NCBI RefSeq assembly: GCF_007279655.1
Contig: NZ_QKWN01000009.1
Coordinates: forward strand, 62,001-126,000
DNA length: 64,000 nt
From: Robertkochia solimangrovi
GTDB taxonomy: Bacteria; Bacteroidota; Bacteroidia; Flavobacteriales; Flavobacteriaceae
Reading direction: 5' to 3'
Shown here one piece after another: positions 1 to 8,599 of the stretch (position 1 is its first letter; every line of letters starts with the position of its first letter). The notes under the pieces are model-generated. The model did no database searches. It was not told the DNA's origin and saw only the letters and a list, made by a program, of their open reading frames with translations. The position numbers and the translations under genes are program-made.

Positions 1-501
1 GTGTGGTAGAGAGCTTCGTATGTCCCAGTAGCTTTGAAACCGTTTCAATTGGCACTCCGTTGGTAAGCATCACCGTAGTTGCAAAAGTGTGCCTGGCTAC
101 ATGAAAGGTCAGGTGTTTCCTGATGCTGTAGAATTCCGCAATTTCTCGGATGTATTCATTGGTCTTTTGATTGGAACAGATGGGGAGTATTTTTCCGTTT
201 ATTGCATTTTCCGGACTGTCCAGATATTTTTCCAGAATCTCCCAGGTTTTGGGTAGGAGGGGGATCTTTACCAGTTCTTGGGTCTTTTCTCTTTTGGTGA
301 ATAACCAGATTCTGTTGTCGATACCTCGTATCAGGTAGTCTTTGGTGAGTTCTTTAGCATCTACATAAGACAAGCCGGTATAACAGGAAAAAAGAAAACA
401 ATCCTTGATGCGTTCCAGTCGGTCGATTTTGAATTCTGTGGTTTCAATGATTTCCAGTTCCCGTTGGGTTAAATAGGGGCGGTCGTATTATGGTATTTCA
501 T
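1..501 (-). pseudogene. Tyrosine recombinase (CTnDOT-type integrase) catalytic part, frameshifted, cut by window edge
   Basis: This is a near-identical copy of the integrase at 35817-36419 (position 1 here aligns with 35915 there), so it encodes the C-terminal catalytic domain of a site-specific tyrosine recombinase; the last part with the catalytic Tyr lies outside the window. The TGLSYVD box-I motif with Ser instead of Arg is typical of Bacteroidota conjugative-element integrases. Compared with the right copy, one G is missing about five codons after the ATG at 501, which sends that start into a stop. The gene is therefore probably broken unless it starts further in. It belongs to an element left of the window, whose right boundary is the tRNA-derived repeat at 685-710. 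Confidence 0.75.
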
Positions 502-684
502 TACCCCGTTATTTACCCATTTCAGGCGTTTATTTTCTTCGAACGTATTTGATAGGAGTAGGGTGTCAAACAAGCCACAGGACCATTTAAAATCCCTTGT
601 TTTGACTTCACTTAAGGATAGGGTAAAAAGGCAAAACAAGAGATGCTTGGAGATTACTCGCTTCACTCGTGATCCTGTAGTGGG

Positions 685-710
685 GGCTTTTCTTGGTCGG
701 GGTGGCAGGA
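685..710. repeat. att-like direct repeat of the tRNA-Pro 3' end (left/internal copy)
   Basis: These 26 bp are identical to 36725-36750, which is the end of the tRNA terminator hairpin plus the 3' end (CCA and acceptor/T-stem) of the intact tRNA-Pro gene. Only this fragment of the tRNA is present here, next to an integrase copy on its left. This is the expected footprint of integration into a tRNA 3' end, and it separates two tandem elements. Confidence 0.75.
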
Positions 711-770
711 CTCTCGCCATGCCTTGAAACCCCTTATTATTACTAGGCTTTACACGAATTCTTCTTGTTG

Positions 771-788
771 AACTCACGATTAACTCAC
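771..788. repeat. Integrase arm-type repeat AACTCACGATTAACTCAC
   Basis: This 18-bp sequence, itself containing AACTCAC twice, occurs here just inside the left att repeat and again at 23385-23402 and 23416-23433 beside the other integrase fragment. Position close to att sites and internal repetition suggest binding sites for the integrase arm domain or an excision factor (inference). Confidence 0.45.
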
Positions 789-848
789 AAAATGATCAGA
801 ACGTATAAAAGTTGCTTGAAACTTTGTACTTTTTAAAGGTAAATATAT

Positions 849-959
849 GAAAATGGAAAAATAGAACAACAAGGTTATTATCAAGATAATAAAAGAATTG
901 GAAAATGGATATTATTTAATGAGGATGGTGATTTTATTCAAACTTTAAAGTTTGAATAA
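849..959 (+). pseudogene. Remnant of a MORN-repeat-like protein (C-terminal end)
   Basis: An open stretch of 36 codons without a start reads as the end of a MORN-variant repeat protein: a Gly-Tyr-Tyr motif, then RIGKWILFNEDG, then a stop. Such repeats occur in YwqK-like proteins of Bacteroidota. The 5' part is missing, so this is a leftover fragment, probably cut when the island or the adjacent IS-like unit rearranged. Confidence 0.4.
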
Positions 960-1407
960 AATGCCGTAGGCTAGTAATAGTTCTAATATAGCAACTATTA
1001 TATTTATAATTCTATTTGCATATTTTCCAAATATAAATTTTAAAACAGAATAGGTGAAAGGATTAAATAATGGTACTAATTTGGACCCTTTAGATTCAAA
1101 TCTAAGCTAGCACTAAGATTATAAAAATAACATTTTTTCTTGTTGATACAACTGTCTTCTTTTAGCTAAGGTTTGTCGTTTAATAATTGCTCTTTGTTCT
1201 AAAATATTATCAGTTCTCCCTAAAATATTCTGGTCAATTTTCTTTACTCAATTATAATTGATCTGCACATTAAACCAGTAATAAATAAAGCTAAATATCT
1301 CCTCATTATTTAATGCCTATGTAATTGATTTTTAGTATCTTACTGCTTGGAGACAATTCATATATAGAATTGTAAATTTTACATTATCATCTAAAATCAG
1401 AATCATT

Positions 1408-3138
1408 ATGAAAAATCTGTTTTCAATTGCCTTTTTAGTCTTAATACTTGTGTCTTGCAAAAGCAAGGACGAAAAGGTTACCACCTCTGATGAACCTAAT
1501 AATTCCAATCAAACCATTTATTTCGGTGGGGATATTTTGACAATGGAGGGGGACCAACCTCAATATGTTGAAGCAGTAGTATCAGAAAATGGAAAAATTG
1601 TTTTTGTTGGAACCAAAGAAGAAGCAATGTCTAAATACAAAGCCAACGAAGTAGACCTCTCAGGTAAAACGATGGTTCCCGGTTTTGTAGATGGCCATGG
1701 ACACTTCTACAATGTAGGTTTTGCGAGACAGGTAGCAAATTTACTCCCCCCTCCTGATGGTCCGTGTCACAATGTTCAATCGGTAATAGAAACTATGAAC
1801 GAATGGAAAGAAACCGATGATGGAAAATTTGTTTTTGAGACATTTGGTTATTTAATCGGACATGGATATGACGATTCTCAGCTAGAGGAAAAGGATCATC
1901 CAAAGGCAACCGATCTGGACAAGATAAGTTCTGAATTTCCGGTAATGTTGATTCATCAATCTGAACATTTAGGGGTATTGAACACTAAAGCTTTGGAAAT
2001 GGCAGGGTACACCAAGGACACCCCAGATCCGGAAGGAGGTCATATCAGAAGAAATCCAGATGGCACTCCTAATGGTGTTCTGGAGGAAAAAGCCTTATAC
2101 AATGTACTTTTCCCTTTATTAGGAAAAGCCACCCCCGAATACTCCATTCGCTGTATTAAAAAATCTCAGGATGAATATGCAAGTAACGGATATACCACAG
2201 TCCAGGATGGGCGTACCACCTCCGACCAGTCCAAAATTTTTCGGGATGCAGCCAATAATAATTTGTTTTATCTCGATATCGTCTCTTATCCAGATATTGA
2301 TGAAAAAGGTTTTACTATGGATACGGCATTCTATGGTAAAACTTTTAAAAATCACTACAGGGTTGGTGGGGTGAAATTAACCTTGGATGGATCCCCACAA
2401 GGAAAAACAGCCTGGTTAACAGAATGTTATTTTGTAAATCCACCCGGACAGGAAGGATGTTACAAAGGTTTTCCCATTATGGATGATGACAAAGCCAATG
2501 CCTATCTGGAGGAAGCTTTTAAAAATAAATGGCCAATTATATGCCATACAAATGGTGACGCTGCAATTGATCAATATATCAATGCTGTTTCCTTAGCTTC
2601 TAAAAAATACCCTAACCCCGACCACAGATCAACCATTATCCATGGTCAGACGCTTCGAAAAGATCAAATTCCACATGTAAAAGAACTGGGCATGTATTGT
2701 TCACTATTTCCAATGCATACATTTTACTGGGGTGACTGGCACAGGGAATCTGTTCTGGGTGAACCAAGAGCTAGTTATATTTCACCCTGTCGTGACGTTA
2801 TAGATGCCGGTATAAATCTGACATCTCATCACGATGCTCCGGTGGTTTTCCCAAATTCCATGCGAGTTTTGGATGCAACTGTAAACAGAGTTACCCGCAC
2901 AGGTTATATACTGGGGCCCGATCAACGTATCACACCTTATGAAGGCTTAAAAACAATGACCATTTGGGGAGCCTACCAAAACTTCGAAGAAGACAGTAAA
3001 GGGAGTTTAAAAGAAGGGAAAATAGCCGATTTCGTGATTTTAGATAAAAATCCAATCAAAATAGATCCAATGGAAATCCATGATATTAAAATCGTTGAAA
3101 CTGTAAAGGATGGGGAATCAGTTTATAAACTAAACTAA
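1408..3138 (+). CDS. Amidohydrolase family 3 (YtcJ-like) lipoprotein
   Basis: Predicted metal-dependent hydrolase of the amidohydrolase superfamily (Amidohydro_3 type), of the size usual for YtcJ-like proteins. Residues 1-17 form a lipoprotein signal ending in LVSC, so the enzyme should be anchored in the envelope. The metal-binding HxH is at H97/H99 (FVDGHGHF); further candidate ligands are in ICHTNGD, IIHGQ and TSHHDAP, in the usual order along the TIM barrel. Near the C-terminus the motif GSLKEGKIADFVIL is typical of the composite beta-sandwich. The porin gene starts 5 bp after the stop, so the two form an operon. The substrate is unknown. Confidence 0.85.
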   Translation: MKNLFSIAFLVLILVSCKSKDEKVTTSDEPNNSNQTIYFGGDILTMEGDQPQYVEAVVSENGKIVFVGTKEEAMSKYKANEVDLSGKTMVPGFVDGHGHFYNVGFARQVANLLPPPDGPCHNVQSVIETMNEWKETDDGKFVFETFGYLIGHGYDDSQLEEKDHPKATDLDKISSEFPVMLIHQSEHLGVLNTKALEMAGYTKDTPDPEGGHIRRNPDGTPNGVLEEKALYNVLFPLLGKATPEYSIRCIKKSQDEYASNGYTTVQDGRTTSDQSKIFRDAANNNLFYLDIVSYPDIDEKGFTMDTAFYGKTFKNHYRVGGVKLTLDGSPQGKTAWLTECYFVNPPGQEGCYKGFPIMDDDKANAYLEEAFKNKWPIICHTNGDAAIDQYINAVSLASKKYPNPDHRSTIIHGQTLRKDQIPHVKELGMYCSLFPMHTFYWGDWHRESVLGEPRASYISPCRDVIDAGINLTSHHDAPVVFPNSMRVLDATVNRVTRTGYILGPDQRITPYEGLKTMTIWGAYQNFEEDSKGSLKEGKIADFVILDKNPIKIDPMEIHDIKIVETVKDGESVYKLN

Positions 3139-3143
3139 ATTCT

Positions 3144-4358
3144 ATGAAGTATTTGGTCCTATTCTTAGTATGCTGCTTTTTCATGACTTTCCAGGTAAAA
3201 GCCCAGGATTCCTCAAATCAATATTTAACAGGGAACTGGGGAGGAGTCCGGGATTCTATGAATCAATCGGGTGTCTATCTCAATCCCCGCCTTACCGTTT
3301 TTAATCACAATTTCGTAGCCGGAACCGGTTCTAAAGAAAGTGTTTTTAATGGAAAAGCACAATTGGATGTAAAATTAAACGGTAAAAAAATCGGACTTGA
3401 AAAATGGACATTGGTAACCAAATTCGAATACAATTTTGGTAATGCTCTTGATTTCTCCGGCGAGGTATTAATTCCAAAAAATACTGTGATTACCTTTCCC
3501 GGATATGTCAATGGATCCAGGTTTGATATAAGCAGTGTCTTTTTGTTGTATGCCTGGAAACCCGGAAATCAGGTTCTGTTTGGTAAGATAAACATGGTCG
3601 ATATGGCTTCCGGAACTATATACAGTGGTGGAGCCGGTTTGGATGCCTTTTGGAATCTGGGTTATGCTGCACCCGTTTCAGGAATTACACCACCCTATAT
3701 TTTTGGGGCTATTGCCAACATTTCCAGTGAAAAATTAAAATGGACCTTCATGGTATATGATCCTGTAAGTGTGGTGGGGAAATCCGGATTTGATGCTCCT
3801 TTCAATCAGGGTGTGGTTTTATCTGTATCCCCTGGCTGGAAGGTTAAAATAGGAAATTCTGTGGGGAATCATGCAATTCGTTTAGCGTACAGCACTCAGG
3901 ATGGTAATAATTTGTATAATTTAGGAGATCTAAATCCTCCGGTTGATGTGCCCCTATCAGATAAAAAAAACAGGTATTTTGGTAGTTATAGTTTTAATCA
4001 TCCATTAAACAGCGAAAAGGATTGGGGGATATTTGGACAGATAAGCATTTCTGACGGAAATCCGAACCCCGTAGATTTTAGCTTTTTTGTAGGAATAGGC
4101 GGAAACAGTTTCTTTAACAACAGGCCTCTTGATAAATGGGGAATTGCATTTTATGACTATTCACTAAGTAGTATAATTGATGACGAGGCTGCGGCCATTA
4201 ATATTCCCCTTCGGGACGAATTAAACTTAGAAACATTTTATCAGTACTGGATTAATAACTGGTTTTCAATTGGTGGAGATATTCAGATAACAAAACCAAT
4301 CCTGAAAAATGCTGATACAGCAGTTTTTCTGGGGTTAAGATCGTCAATAAAATTTTAG
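3144..4358 (+). CDS. OprB-like carbohydrate porin
   Basis: Outer-membrane beta-barrel protein of the OprB (carbohydrate-selective porin) family: a Sec signal peptide ending in VKAQ at about residue 20, then the family's N-terminal TGNWGGVRDSMNQSGV motif, alternating hydrophobic/aromatic strands, and a terminal Phe (SSIKF) as in outer-membrane barrels. At 404 residues it has the usual length. It lies 5 bp behind the amidohydrolase, suggesting that the porin admits the amidohydrolase substrate or exports its product (inference). Both genes sit inside the IS-derived unit. Confidence 0.8.
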   Translation: MKYLVLFLVCCFFMTFQVKAQDSSNQYLTGNWGGVRDSMNQSGVYLNPRLTVFNHNFVAGTGSKESVFNGKAQLDVKLNGKKIGLEKWTLVTKFEYNFGNALDFSGEVLIPKNTVITFPGYVNGSRFDISSVFLLYAWKPGNQVLFGKINMVDMASGTIYSGGAGLDAFWNLGYAAPVSGITPPYIFGAIANISSEKLKWTFMVYDPVSVVGKSGFDAPFNQGVVLSVSPGWKVKIGNSVGNHAIRLAYSTQDGNNLYNLGDLNPPVDVPLSDKKNRYFGSYSFNHPLNSEKDWGIFGQISISDGNPNPVDFSFFVGIGGNSFFNNRPLDKWGIAFYDYSLSSIIDDEAAAINIPLRDELNLETFYQYWINNWFSIGGDIQITKPILKNADTAVFLGLRSSIKF

Positions 4359-4732
4359 ATTATTTATCTATTGCAATCTGCGGTATCATAATGAAAAGAG
4401 AATATCCTTAACATTTCAATTCTTGTAAATCTGCGTTGTATGGTTGACGTATTGCGTTTAAAAATTTAAAAATAAGATATTGACTTAGACAATAAAAAAT
4501 ATGATACAATTTTATTTTCCAATTCTTTACTCCATTTTTTTATATAAATAATTTGAAAATCTTCATCCCTAAACATACAACGCCCAAATTGGTCACTAAT
4601 AATAGTTCCATGAAGAGGATTATATTTAAAAATAATGGGATTTAGATAACCAAGATTAGTTCTATTTGAAATCTCACGAAGTGGATCCATTTTAAACTTT
4701 ATTAATTCAGCAGGTTACATTATACCTCCTAA
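4359..4732. other. Gap between porin and IS right-end relic
   Basis: AT-rich sequence. A 74-codon reading frame on the minus strand (4466-4690) has no recognisable motif and may be chance. I see no terminator hairpin after the porin. Confidence 0.4.
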
Positions 4733-4829
4733 AGCTGATTTCCTTTTTTAGTGTTCCTATAATTAAATTTACATTATTAATAACGCTAGCTTATTTTTAA
4801 ATTAGGAGTGTACACTTTTTGCTGACGAT

Positions 4830-5082
4830 TTACAGCTTTGAGTTCGCGCTGACTGGGATTTAGGGTGATGGAATAGAATTTCGGTTCGGAGCGTTTAAGC
4901 TTGGCAGTATTACTGTCAATTTGCTGAATGACTTCTTCAGGAGTAATATCATCCTGATACTGATTAAAGAAATGTTCCAATTCCGGGATAGGTTTATCCA
5001 GGTTTTCTTTTTCCAAATAGGCAATAAAATGAGCCGCACTTTGTGCATAGGTACCTTCAACTTTCTGGGCGGTAATGGTGAT
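4830..5082 (-). pseudogene. Relaxase/mobilization protein N-terminus (DUF5712-like), truncated by IS end
   Basis: The frame starting at MYITITAQKVEG resembles the N-terminus of the relaxase-type mobilization proteins (DUF5712/MobB-like) that follow BfmA in Bacteroidota mobilizable elements: MYI.IT start, an AHFIAYLEKEN helix, an EHFFNQY motif and KFYSITLNPSQRE. After about 84 residues the frame runs into the right end of the IS-derived unit, which adds a short foreign tail (VNRQQKV onward) and a stop. The catalytic part is missing, so the island cannot make its own relaxase from this gene. The start overlaps the end of the BfmA-like gene, as in an operon. Confidence 0.6.
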
Positions 5083-5653
5083 ATACATGATCGAGTTGTT
5101 TTTTAAAGTTTTCAAATTCATTTTTATCCATAACGAGTTTGTGGTAGTCCTTTCCAAAGGAGTTCTTTACGTAACTGATTTTATCGAGCAGATCAGCCAC
5201 CGTATGATGATAGCTGCTGAGTTGCTGTTTTAATTGTTCATAGCGGTTTTGATACAGTTCCAATTCTGAATCCCGGGTAAAGGCTTCTGCCGGCTCAAAA
5301 TCAAAGTTTTCATCGCTGTCAAAGTCAAAGGACCGCTGATTCTCTTCGTTATCCTCCATTTGATTGATCTGTTGAAAGAGGGTGTCGAGCATGGCTTTGG
5401 TAGGGAGGGTCTGCTGTTTTTCAATGTTTTTAATGATGGCGATCAGGGCATTGATACGTTTTTTGGTACTGTCAAAACGCACACCCAGATTTTCATAAGG
5501 CGATAGCTGATTCCATTTAAAAAAGTTAAGCATAGCCTCCAGGGTTTCTGTATGCGATTTGGAGATCTCACCAGAATATTTTCGAAAACGATCCGCAATA
5601 TCCTTTTTGATACTGATGCCTGAAAACCGATATTTTTGATAGCTATCTTTCAT
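5057..5653 (-). CDS. BfmA/BtgA-like mobilization accessory protein
   Basis: A 198-residue soluble, charged protein with N-terminal GISIKKDIADRFRKYSGEISKSHTETLE, resembling the ribbon-helix-helix-like DNA-binding start of BfmA/BtgA proteins that bind oriT in mobilizable Bacteroides elements. The C-terminal half is a long coiled coil (QNRYEQLKQQLSSYHH region). The gene overlaps the downstream relaxase fragment by 26 bp. Its start lies directly beside a TTTTTACTGTAAAAA palindrome and the candidate oriT hairpins at 5781-5836, so autoregulation and oriT binding are both plausible. Confidence 0.6.
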   Translation of the reverse strand: MKDSYQKYRFSGISIKKDIADRFRKYSGEISKSHTETLEAMLNFFKWNQLSPYENLGVRFDSTKKRINALIAIIKNIEKQQTLPTKAMLDTLFQQINQMEDNEENQRSFDFDSDENFDFEPAEAFTRDSELELYQNRYEQLKQQLSSYHHTVADLLDKISYVKNSFGKDYHKLVMDKNEFENFKKQLDHVYHHYRPES

Positions 5654-5836
5654 TTTTACTGTAAAAATTTGCCTGTTTATGGGGTCTGCGGGTGGTTTTA
5701 CTGTAAATACAGAAGGATTCTAAAAACCTATAAATCGCCCAATCCCGCGCTATACAAGGGATTGCTCTACATGGATAAACGGCAACGCGGCGTCAGCGCG
5801 TTGCCCTCTTGCTATTCCATTTCGTCCCGCAGGGAC
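5653..5836. other. Candidate oriT: palindromic boxes plus two hairpins
   Basis: Contains TTTTTACTGTAAAAA (5653-5667) and TTTTACTGTAAA (5696-5707), then a perfect 9-bp inverted repeat (GGCAACGCG/CGCGTTGCC, 5781-5805) and a second hairpin (GTCCC-GCA-GGGAC, 5824-5836). The same arrangement recurs at 28848-29032 with compensating changes in the first stem. Location just upstream of the BfmA-like/relaxase genes makes oriT the best guess. Confidence 0.5.
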
Positions 5837-6159
5837 AAAAATTCCATACACCCCACCGGTATTCATCAGATGGGATGCACTATTTTAATTCAGTGATTTG
5901 GTCATTAAAGGAAAGTCAAATCAGTTCCGATTTTCATCGGGAGTAATGACCAAAAATTGCGTTGTATTATAGCTTATAAGATACAAATTCCAGGCTAAAG
6001 ATCACACCAAAAGCCCATCATAATAAACGGGCTTATTTGGTAGTATTTGACAGGTGTAATTCTTAATAATCCTATAGTTTGATCCAATTTAGTGGGATTT
6101 GTCTGGGTTAACCTTTTTAGTTTGAAAATCGAAGATGGGGGGAATACTTCGATTTTCTT

Positions 6160-6609
6160 CTAAAGGAGTCCATTATCAGCAAAGGAGTAGTAGTTACCAT
6201 TGGGGGCTAGAATGATATGATCGAGCATGGCAAGATCTAAATAGCTACAGGCTTGTTTGATCTTATCAGTAAGATTTTTATCCGCCTGTGAGGGTTCGAG
6301 TTTTCCACTGGGGTGGTTATGGGCTAGAATGATGCCGGTTGACAGGGATTTTAAAGCCACTGCCAGAATGATTCGGATATCGACTAAGGTTCCGGTGATT
6401 CCACCTTTGGAATGTCTGTAAATCCCTTTTATGCGATTGGAGTTATTGAGCAGGATGATATAAAAGGATTCCTGAAGGGCAATGGTCTTAGTATCCCAAA
6501 ACTCAAAAAGGATATCGGCTGCATCGCCAGAAAATCCAATCCTTGGCGCAAGATTTATATTGCGTTTTAACAGATAGGATATTTTTATTTCGTTAACTTT
6601 AGAGTGCAT
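6160..6609 (-). CDS. RadC-like JAB-domain protein
   Basis: 149-residue protein covering only the JAB/MPN domain of RadC (PF04002 type), without the N-terminal helix-hairpin-helix of chromosomal RadC. The JAMM metal motif is visible as AHNHPSGKLEPSQAD with H97, H99 and D110; an upstream Glu is in TIALQESFYI. Such short RadC proteins are common cargo of Bacteroidota mobile elements and sit here between the mobilization genes and ssb on the same strand. Their biochemical role is unresolved; a peptidase or nuclease function has been suggested for the family. Confidence 0.85.
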   Translation of the reverse strand: MHSKVNEIKISYLLKRNINLAPRIGFSGDAADILFEFWDTKTIALQESFYIILLNNSNRIKGIYRHSKGGITGTLVDIRIILAVALKSLSTGIILAHNHPSGKLEPSQADKNLTDKIKQACSYLDLAMLDHIILAPNGNYYSFADNGLL

Positions 6610-6688
6610 TTGATCTATATTTACTATGGATTAAAAAGAGGGTGTTTGGTAAGGATTAAGGATGAAAAACACCCTCTTTACTTTTTAT

Positions 6689-7024
6689 TTAATTATTACC
6701 GAGCAGTAGAATCTCAGAAACTACGATTTCGGTTACATAGCGTTTTACACCCTCTTTATCCTCATAGGATCGCGAGGTCAATTTCCCGGAGATAGCGATC
6801 TCTTTACCCTGAAAAACATAGTTTTCAATGAGGGCCGCCGTTTTTCCCCAGGCTACTAAATTGTGCCAGTTGGTTTCGGTTTGCCGTTCTCCTTTGGAGT
6901 TTTTATAACTCTCATTGGTAGCCAGTGAAATCCGAGCTACTTTTTTACCATTTTCAAGGTTGGTAATAGTAGGTTCCTGTCCTACGTTACCGATCAGTTT
7001 TACAACATTTCTTAGTGTACTCAT
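6689..7024 (-). CDS. ssb: Single-stranded DNA-binding protein (short, element-encoded)
   Basis: 111-residue OB-fold protein starting MSTLRNVVKLIGNVGQEP, with the SSB signatures RISLATNESYKN, TNWHNLVAWGKTAALI and GKEIAISGKLTSRSYEDKEG. It ends right after the OB fold and lacks the acidic C-terminal tail that cellular SSB uses to recruit partners, as is usual for element-encoded copies. An in-frame upstream ATG at 7138 would add 38 basic residues unlike SSB, so the inner ATG at 7024 is preferred. It probably protects single strands during transfer of the island. Confidence 0.9.
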   Translation of the reverse strand: MSTLRNVVKLIGNVGQEPTITNLENGKKVARISLATNESYKNSKGERQTETNWHNLVAWGKTAALIENYVFQGKEIAISGKLTSRSYEDKEGVKRYVTEIVVSEILLLGNN

Positions 7025-7622
7025 AACATTAAAATTTAAAGGGTTAACAATTGATTTACTTATTATATCCGGTAGCGTTTTTTTCTTTTTGATTTTTTTA
7101 GTTTCACTTCCGGAGAGATATTTTAGAGATGCTTTCATAATGCTTTTGTTTTTGATTTACTTCCTATAGAGCCGTATAGCTGTTCTTCCTTTTTTGATGC
7201 TTACACGATTACAATATTTTGGATTGAAAAGAACTTATAAAAGCGAACCCGATCGGGATCGGGCAGGAGCGGCTTATGCAGTTCGTTCAAGAGAAAATGT
7301 TGGTGTTTTGCGGTCCAAAAAGGAAAGTCAGTGTCGGCTGGAAGTAAATCAAACTCCAACGCTGAAAGTCAGGAAAATATCAGGAAGTGAAATAATTATT
7401 AGCAATACAAATTTTGAAATAATACGATTAAAATGGCATCCTCCATCTCATGTATGAAAAAAGTGATCCATACAAATTAATAGATATGTTTTAATGAAAA
7501 AGGAAGTGAATATATAGCAGTATATCGATTGTCTAAAATTACATTTTGAAATGTAATTTCATATTAAATTATAGTAAGTGTAAAATTCACTTGAGGACCT
7601 TAAAATAATTTGATTAATTGAA
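7025..7622. other. Gap upstream of ssb
   Basis: No convincing gene. A GC-rich interrupted palindrome CCCGATCGGGATCGGG lies at 7248-7263. An 87-codon frame over it (7194-7457) has no recognisable protein character. It marks the junction between the mobilization module and the sugar gene cluster. Confidence 0.4.
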
Positions 7623-8459
7623 CTATTGATTTACCTTCCCGAGCCAATTTAGGGTATTTAGGATCATTTTATTTTGAGAAGGATTGTTAAACGTATGCGA
7701 CAATTCTTTGTTGGTTCCATTTTCATAATCAATATCATTATGCCCCATATTAACATACAACATATTATATTTTTTATTGGTCCAAACCACTGGATAATAG
7801 CCTTCATGCCATATTTCAGATGCTTTTGGTCCAGTGCCTAGAGGGAAACTCTCAGGATCAATTGAGAGTAAAATTTCTATATCAGGTTGTTCTTTCAGGT
7901 CTTTCTCCCATCGATACCATTCATTGGGTGATGCTATTATTTTATCGGATAGATTCATAGTAACTGGGTGATTTTCATTTTCAATTTTTAAAATCGCACT
8001 CGTTGGTCTCCAAGTATTACTTTTATAGGCACCGCAACCTAAAAATTCATTTTGGTACCAATCCCAATCGTTGGGGAAGGAGGAGGGTGATAATGCAAAT
8101 GCTGAAAAATGAAAACCTATCCAACTACCTCCTTTTTTCATGTAATTTTCGAATGCTAAACGTTGATGAGGTGCTTCTGGTCTAGTATCTAAAAAGATAA
8201 CGAGATCATACTTATTCAAAAAATCTTCATTAAGGTTATTCCAATCATCTGTTGCTGTATAGCTAAAGTTGTTTTGCGATGATACTTTTGTAAACCATTT
8301 GTTCGCTTCATTGACAAAACTAATATGTGCCTGATCATTTTTTGCTGTATAGAAAGCAACTACTTTATATCCCGGTTTTTTATTAGTACTCACTTTACAT
8401 GAAATACATAATATTAAGATTAATAGTATTTGAATAGGTTTTACTATCACTATTTTCAT
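7623..8459 (-). CDS. ThuA-domain lipoprotein
   Basis: Glutamine-amidotransferase-like ThuA domain protein (trehalose-utilisation family). The start MKIVIVKPIQ at 8459 gives a clear lipoprotein signal (LILILCISC); a longer frame from 8582 would bury it. The domain shows VVAFYTAKNDQAH, YDLVIFLDT, a GGSWIGFHFSAF motif, ENHPVTMNL, and a final YPVVWTN...MLYVNMGHN block that is typical of ThuA. It is divergent to a second ThuA gene at 8600. ThuA proteins often accompany sugar oxidoreductases acting on 3-keto-sugars, but the substrate here cannot be read from sequence. Confidence 0.8.
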   Translation of the reverse strand: MKIVIVKPIQILLILILCISCKVSTNKKPGYKVVAFYTAKNDQAHISFVNEANKWFTKVSSQNNFSYTATDDWNNLNEDFLNKYDLVIFLDTRPEAPHQRLAFENYMKKGGSWIGFHFSAFALSPSSFPNDWDWYQNEFLGCGAYKSNTWRPTSAILKIENENHPVTMNLSDKIIASPNEWYRWEKDLKEQPDIEILLSIDPESFPLGTGPKASEIWHEGYYPVVWTNKKYNMLYVNMGHNDIDYENGTNKELSHTFNNPSQNKMILNTLNWLGKVNQ

Positions 8460-8599
8460 CGGATGGCTGTATTGGATTGATTTATAAGGTCTAATATAGG
8501 TCAATTTTTTGTTGTCTATAGTTTCAGATTGTTCATTGGTCGATATTAAATCAGTTGCTTTTATCAAATCACTTAATTTCAATTTAAAAGGAAATTATT

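Larger units (their letters stand above)
1075..4829. mobile_element. IS3-derived unit with transposase interior replaced by two passenger genes
   Basis: The left 146 bp (1075-1220) match the left end of the intact IS at 21333-22809, including the last codons of orfB. The right 97 bp (4733-4829) match its right end, including the first codons of orfA. The two ends lie in the same relative orientation as in the intact IS, but between them are an amidohydrolase and an OprB-like porin instead of the transposase. The right end truncates a relaxase gene. This looks like an IS-based cassette that could be moved by the intact transposase; rearrangement between two IS copies is the alternative. Confidence 0.45.

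Noticed and set aside
469-777. 102-codon minus-strand frame upstream of the left integrase
   Set aside because: It reads through the att repeat and only its last ten codons are integrase in frame; it reflects the one-base deletion, not a gene.
5896-5956. TTGGTCATTA/TAATGACCAA inverted repeat
   Set aside because: Ten-base arms about 40 bp apart without other support; could be chance or an operator, not enough to annotate.
7194-7457. 87-codon plus-strand open frame after ssb
   Set aside because: Runs through a palindromic GC patch and has no protein-like character, start signal or partner gene.
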